Assembly (NCBI GenBank): GCA_947172415.1
Contig: OX359194.1
Span: forward strand, 2,232,001-2,296,000
Source of the DNA: Chondrosia reniformis
Taxonomy: Eukaryota > Porifera > Demospongiae > Chondrillida > Chondrillidae
Direction: 5' to 3'
DNA length: 64,000 nt
The translations under genes were made by a program, and so were the position numbers. The notes under the pieces were generated by a model, which saw only the letters and a list, made by a program, of their open reading frames with translations, ran no database searches and had not been told where the DNA came from. This document shows, in pieces, positions 58,801-64,000 of the stretch. How positions within the stretch are numbered: the first letter of the stretch is position 1; each line of letters opens with the position of its first letter.

Positions 58801-60407
58801 AAACAGGACCTGTTGATAAACAAGACAATGTTACACATTATAAACATGTGCATGCATGAATATTATCACAACACATCTTTAGAGTAAAGGGTTATAGGGA
58901 ACCTAGTGAGAGCTTTGGATGAGGATACAAGAGTTTTCTCCTCCTACTTCTCTTCTCCACCGGGCCATACATACGTATAAATTTCAATAATTTTTCAATT
59001 GTTTACAATTAGTTTTACTTGTTATCACATCATTTAATTGAACAACTGGGTTTATATATGTATAATACCTTTTGTGAGTGTTGTAATATTTCTTTTCTCC
59101 TCAGAAAACTTGCCGGAAGGATAATTAAAGTAAAGTTCACTTTTTAAAGTGTAAGTTTCATTCTTACTCAGTCCATTAAAAGTGTGTCTGTCAATGAGAT
59201 AGTCGCTGAAGTTATCATTAAGGTAGCGGCAAATTGATCCATTACAGATGACATCAAGTACATTAAAGTATTCCCACTCAGAATCAGATGCTTCAGCAGG
59301 TTTAATACCTGCTCTCATGACAAGCCTGTCACCACAACAGGGATAAAGAAAACGAAATATGTAATGGCCTGTACAATAATACACAGTAATAGAGGTATCT
59401 TCAACAGGAGGAATAGACATCCAGACGATATCATAGATATCTATAATTAAGAAACATAGTTGGTCTACAAGAGCAGCTATATATTACGTATGGGATAAAC
59501 AGATACAGTGCAGCCAATATTTATAAATTATGAGTCGCTACAGAAGACATGCAGACCATACATGTATATTTAAAAAAGGCAGTGTATAGTATGTATTATA
59601 TATATTGATTTTAATAAGCCTACACATTAGGAAGTAAAATAACTGCTACGAAGTCCTGCACAAGTATGTATAATACACTACAGTGAACCTGAATGTTATA
59701 TAGCTGTCAATATACAGAGATTAGAGGGCATCAATGCTTAACCAAAAGCCCAAACATTCAAGGTTTAAGTTCAATTGTGGAATTCTTGCAAAGTCCTATA
59801 GTCTTTTCGTTTTATAGTCTATAGACTTTATATACCGTTAAACTAAACAATATATCTTGGAAGAGATTAAAACCTTTAATAGCTATGGTTGTAGAAGTAG
59901 ATGGCAGAGCGCTGACATTCGTATGCTAAAACAAGACTATAGTCTAAGACTAGCTATACATCTATAGACATGCACTATACGTACATAGATAAAGTACGAA
60001 CTTTTAAGGTAAATTAATCAAAATACGAGATCTATATACAACATAAGTAGATACATAGATTTGATTAGATTCAAGTAAAAGTTATATAGTCATCCTTTTT
60101 AAACACAGAAGCCATACTAATAGGTATAGTAACTACACATTATAAAAAGCGCTTTATTTAGGAGCTGACTTGTCACAGAATAACCTATAATTTAAAACGA
60201 ATCATACTGGCACCACAATTTTCATAGTGATTGATAATAACTCTGTTATTTCCACAGTAATTAATATTAGTAACTCCGTCAGTTATCTGTTTGGCTGAAC
60301 AGAAACTTACTGTTACTACATTTGCATTCGTCAGCTATCCGAGCTTCAACCTTGGTGCTAATGAAAGGGCAGAGGACGAGACCAACTACAAACACTAACA
60401 CAATCAT
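55869..60407 (-). CDS. FN3 receptor copy D, intact, long tyrosine-motif tail
   Basis: Seven exons, 60311-60407, 59069-59440, 58531-58809, 57897-58178, 57061-57493, 56783-56847 and 55869-56020, sum to 1680 nt and encode 559 residues. The signal peptide is MIVLVFVVGLVLCPFISTKV. The first domain (MSIPPVEDTSITVYYC...) is nearly identical to B. FN3 domains 2-4 differ strongly from B but keep LQPNTEYIIHTHA- and LTSATNYTVTYL-type strands and N-glycosylation sites. The transmembrane helix spans about 452-474 (GGGIMFAIFLVITVIIVVAF), followed by a basic stop-transfer RIRKRRSRK. The tail has NPSY at Tyr500, RYFIE at Tyr521, VYEDV at Tyr530 and TYANV at Tyr552. The Y-x-N and NPxY forms are known SH2- and PTB-type docking motifs; no kinase domain is present. 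This is probably the ancestral tail form, because A shares it. An upstream in-frame ATG at 60488 would place the signal sequence internally, so the ATG at 60407 is preferred. Confidence 0.87.
56225..56700. mobile_element. Decayed foldback element in receptor D tail intron
   Basis: GGGAATAGGCCACCCTA resembles 48745, and AGCACATCTGGAAAAGTAAC, AGTGGCATACT, GATCACTTTTTTGTATCATT, and TTTTCCAGATGTTCCAGTCA follow the order of the palindrome at 49167-49532, with many mismatches between arms. Confidence 0.6.
58868..58968 (+). repeat. Interspersed repeat family copy in receptor D intron
   Basis: AGTAAAGGGTTATAGGGAAC, GAGAGCTTTGGATGAGGATA and CTTCTCCACCGGGCCAT match the family best preserved at 28410-28650. 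Confidence 0.7.
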
Positions 60408-60844
60408 ATTGGTATAAGTACGGTCGATAAAAAGTTCAATCGGATCCGCTAGCTCTGAGAAAGGTATACAAGAAATGTTCGTAGCCAATGCGGGTTATCG
60501 TTGATTGTTTATACAAGAGCGTGTCGTTTTTGCATGCACGTGACACCGGCATTTTAATAATAACCTAAATTAGCAGCGCCCAAATACATGAAAACGAAGT
60601 TTATTAACAGGTCTCCGATATTACCATGGGGTGGTGGACAGTTCTTGCACAACTTCAACTCATACATGATTAGATTGTAAAACTTACTAACTAGGACACT
60701 TTTAATTAAAATTACATAATTTTTTTTATCTCAGATCCAAAAAGGATCTATTTTAGGCTCTCTACACCACCTTCACTCCGAAGTAAGATAGCAAAAGAGT
60801 GTATTCCTATGGAATATATATATCAGAGAGTACGGTAGTACTCT

Positions 60845-61090
60845 CTAAGTAGGAATGGCCGGAAAAAAAAATGGCCGCCCTATCCAATGTATTAGCAATC
60901 AACACCTCATAAATCGCCAACGAAACGATTTTCGGTTATATTCGGTTATTTGCAGCGATTAATGCACGCTTTCCTAAATGCCAAAACATGTTTCGACGCT
61001 CTACACGCTCTATAGCGTTCAAAAAGCGGCTAACTAGGAATAGACCCACTTCCAAAATTTATTTTTTCTTCTTCTTTTATTGAATAGACG
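60845..61090. mobile_element. Composite element, left half, same orientation as 48452
   Basis: It matches 48452-48690 from GGCCGAAAAAAAAA through GATTTTCGGTTATATTCG, ACATGTTTCGACGCTCTACA and TTTTTTCTTCTTCTTTTA. The match breaks at GAATAGAC, and the continuation is found inverted at about 62318-62830, whose complement resumes at GAATAGACTAGCGCT. Confidence 0.6.
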
Positions 61091-61474
61091 GCAGTGGTCT
61101 CATTCTCCCCTGCCCCAAAATGAGTTGCACAATCACTTAAGGCATCATCATGATGCTATATGACATTTAGTTTAATTAATTTCCTGAAGTAGGATGTTAT
61201 TTATAATTACTTCCTGAACTGTGATTAAAGCATCATGATGCCAAAGTGTATGTCTATCTGAAAAGAATATCAAAGTTAAATATATATAATGTTGAACCGT
61301 ATAATTTGCTGGGGGGTATGGGGGGTTTAGCCCCCCATGTAGTTGGATTAAAATGTAATCATCTGTATACATAAATGAAGCTGTGTATAGCTAAACAGTT
61401 GTAAGAGAAAATTGGAACTCCTAAATTAGGATTCTATTTAGCTAGGAAATATAGGGAACTCTTTGTAAACAATT

Positions 61475-62300
61475 AGTCAGGTTATCCAGCATTTAAAGAT
61501 GTCTACAGACATGTTGTGATGCAATCCCTACACTCACTATATGTATGGAATAGTATTATTTGATAGATGCTGTGATGCAATAGTTTGTATTCTCTTTACC
61601 TGTCGCTGCGCAAGAACGACAGGTCAGGTTATCCAGCATTTAAAGATGTCTACAGTCATGTTGTGATGCAATCCCTATAGCCATTAATGTATATTGAATA
61701 AAATTGTAATATTATTTCTTAGCTGTTGTGATGCAATAGTTTGTATTCTCTTTACCTGTCGCTGTGCCAGAACGACAGGTCAGGTTATCCAGCATTTAAA
61801 GATGTCTACAGTCATGTTGTGATGCAATCCCTATAGCCATTAATGTATATTGAATAAAATTGTAATATTATTTCTTAGCTGTTGTGATGCAATAGTTTGT
61901 ATTCTCTTTACCTGTCGCTGCGCAAGAACGACAGGTCAGGTTATCCAGCATTTAAAGATGTCTACAGTCATGTTGTGATGCAATCCCTATAGCCATTAAT
62001 GTATATTGAATAAAATTGTAATATTATTTCTTAGCTGTTGTGATGCAATAGTTTGTATTCTCTTTACCTGTCGCTGCGCAAGAACGACAGGTCAGGTTAT
62101 CCAGCATTTAAAGATGTCTACAGTCATGTTGTGATGCAATCCCTATAGCCATTAATGTATATTGAATAAAATTGTAATATTATTTCTTAGCTGTTGTGAT
62201 GCAATAGTTTGTATTCTCTTTACCTGTCGCTGCGCAAGAACGACAGGTCAGGTTATCCAGCATTTAAAGATGTCTACAGTCATGTTGTGATGCAATCCCT
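61475..62300. repeat. 156-bp satellite array
   Basis: Five units begin at about 61621, 61777, 61933, 62089 and 62245 with an exact 156-bp period, after a more divergent first unit near 61477. Units 2-5 are almost identical. Each junction contains an inverted repeat ACCTGTCG-loop-CGACAGGT with an 11-nt loop, and the word TTGTGATGCAAT occurs twice per unit. Confidence 0.95.
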
Positions 62301-62317
62301 ATACGACAGCACACACT

Positions 62318-62830
62318 TCTGTGTTTGGGCGCACTAACCTTAAGTAGGAATGGTGCGCCCAAACACAGAAGTGTATGGTTAATTTACTTTAATTTCAGTA
62401 TATATGCAACTTCTGTATGATTAGCCTTATCATATAATCAGTGTCTTGTTTCGATACTTTTTGCAGATGTATTAGTGAACACTACCATTCCTACTTCTAA
62501 CATCATTTTTGTAAATGTTTTTTATTTACTTGTATTCCCCCTTTTTTCCTCTTAATATTACTAGTTTTAAATTGATTTGAAAGTTTTCTTGGCGAAGATC
62601 TCCTAATAACGTCTTAGACAAGAGAAATATGTCGAAAACCATGATCTCTTAATTAAAAATGGCGTCCGAGAAGACCACAATTTTCGCTCTTCACAATTAA
62701 CATGCTTATTGTAGAGCGCATTCAGATTTAGGGCTGTCAATTCCCTAGTTCCGAAATACTTATGACGATTTATAACTAGTACGTGCCCGCATAAGTTCGC
62801 ATATTAGCGCTAGTCTATTCATACACCTAC
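62318..62830. mobile_element. Composite element, right half, inverted
   Basis: It begins with a palindrome arm (GTGTTTGGGCGCACTAACCT and complement GGTGCGCCCAAACACAGAAG), then matches the complement of 48690-49340, including TTGGCGAAGA, AAAATGGCGTCCGAGAA and the GCGCTAGTCTATTCAT end. Confidence 0.6.
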
Positions 62831-62861
62831 TCAAGGTCGGCCATTTATAGTATTACGCAAT

Positions 62862-64000
62862 TAGGGTTAGTTAATGTATGATGAGAAATTTATGTAGAAA
62901 TCAAAATTTCTAAAACTGTTTGGAAATGTTTCATACATGTCTGTGAATGTAGACACAAAGTTTAAACTTCATATTTAGCCATTTGACAGAGTTACAGCAC
63001 TAAGTGTACATTGTATTAAGAAAATGTATGGGTAAAGATAGGGTAAATTTATGTAAAAATCAAAATTTCAAAACTGTTTGGAAATGTTTCATACTTGTAT
63101 GTGAATACTGACAGAAAGTTTGAGCTTCATATCTTTCCATTTGACAGAGTTAGAGCACCAAATGTACATTAATATACTGGAATACCAAATTAATGTATGG
63201 TGAGAGATGGGGCAAATGTAAAGATTTATGAAAATTTCAAATTGTCATTGGAAATGTTTCATACATGTCTGTGAATGCTGACAGCAAGTTTGAGCTTCAT
63301 ATCTTTCCATTTGACAGAGTTAGAGCACCAAATGTACATTAATATACTGGAATACCAAATTAATGTATAGTGAGAGATAGGGCAAATGTAAAGATTTATG
63401 AAAATTTCAAATTCTCATTGGAAATGTTTCATACATGTCTGTGAATGGTTTGAGCTTCATATCTTTCCATTTGACAGAGTTAGAGCATCAAATGTACATT
63501 AATATACTGGAATACCAAATTAATGTATAGTGAGAGATAAGGCAAATGTAAAGATTTATGAAAAATTCAAAAACTCTTTGGAAATGATTCAATCATGTTT
63601 GTGAATGCTGACACCAAGGTTTAACTTTCAGAGTTATAGTACTAAATGTACATTAAAGTATTGGTATACGAAATTAATGTATGGTGAGAGATAGGGCAAA
63701 TGTAAAGATTTATGAAAATTTCAAATTCTCATTGGAAATGTTTCATACATGTCTGTGAATGCTGACAGCAAGTTTGAGCTTCATATCTTTCCATTTGACA
63801 AAGTTAGAGCACCAAATGTACATTAATATACTGGAATACCAAATTAATGTATGGTGAGACATAGGGCAAATGTAAAGATTTATGAAAATTTCAAATTCTC
63901 ATTGGAAATGTTTCATACATGTCTGTGAATGCTGACAGCAAGTTTGAGCTTCATATCTTTCCATTTTACAGAGTTAGAGCACCAAATGTACATTAATATA
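62862..64000. repeat. 170-bp satellite-like tandem array, runs off the window
   Basis: Units of about 170 bp recur, marked by GGGCAAATGTAAAGATTTAT at about 63210, 63380, 63540, 63694 and 63864, with units shortened to about 154-160 bp by internal deletions. Each unit also contains GAAATGTTTCATACATGTCT and TTTCCATTTGACAGAGTTAG. The first copies (62862-63180) are the most divergent, so the array is likely to continue to the right. Confidence 0.9.

Noticed and set aside
34850..60407. Canonical ITIMs in the receptor tails
   Set aside because: The Y-x-x-V motifs have Pro or Lys, not Ile/Val/Leu/Ser, at the -2 position, so they fit SH2/PTB docking motifs better than strict ITIMs.
1..64000. tRNA, rRNA or bacterial operon features
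   Set aside because: No tRNA A/B box pair with a cloverleaf, no rRNA segment and no ribosome-binding-site-spaced gene series were seen on either strand.

Overview
The window is eukaryotic and animal. Genes are split by short GT-AG introns (many 40-600 bp, a few kilobase-sized), intergenic DNA is AT-rich and full of TATATA and TACGTA motifs, and small inverted-repeat transposons are everywhere. The gene content (fibrinogen-domain secreted proteins, Bcl-2 family members, fibronectin-III receptors, an N-terminal CEP290) and a short-chain-collagen-like fragment suggest a demosponge such as Amphimedon. The species is an inference; the metazoan origin is well supported.

Layout. 1-168 is the 3' end of a fibrinogen-domain gene (+). 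590-7022 (-) holds 13 exons encoding the N-terminal ~556 residues of a CEP290-like coiled-coil protein. 7.1-9.4 kb is transposon debris. 9.4-10.4 kb and 12.9-13.9 kb (-) are two tandem copies of a gene for a secreted protein of unknown family. 14.9-16.2 kb (+) encodes a secreted three-repeat protein. 17.1-18.5 kb (+) encodes a complete secreted fibrinogen-domain protein. 18.5-26.6 kb is gene-poor and repeat-rich. 26.7-31.4 kb holds two Bcl-2 family genes, head to head, with about 137 bp between start codons. 32.3-33.4 kb holds two conserved copies of a non-coding block that can fold into hairpins. 33.8-34.7 kb (-) is an intronless bacterial-type ispE gene. 34.85-60.4 kb (-) is a tandem array of four FN3 receptor genes (here A, B, C, D) with a signal peptide, four FN3-like domains, one transmembrane helix and a tyrosine-motif tail. 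60.8-64 kb is a broken transposon plus two satellite arrays.

How it fits together. The most interesting part is the receptor array with its captured ispE. The four receptors share a nearly identical first domain and tail motifs, while the middle FN3 exons differ strongly between some copies. Every exon junction up to the membrane exon is phase 1, so domains can be exchanged without breaking the frame. Tails come in a long form (A, D: four tyrosines) and a short form (B, C: two). B and D are intact, C carries a frameshift, and A has lost its first-domain exon. Pieces of ispE have been copied along with receptor units, so ispE is built into the host chromosome and is not contamination. A role of the array in self/non-self or immune recognition is inference from architecture only.

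Coordinates of exons were derived by hand from splice sites, reading-frame phase and paralog comparison; no transcript evidence was available.
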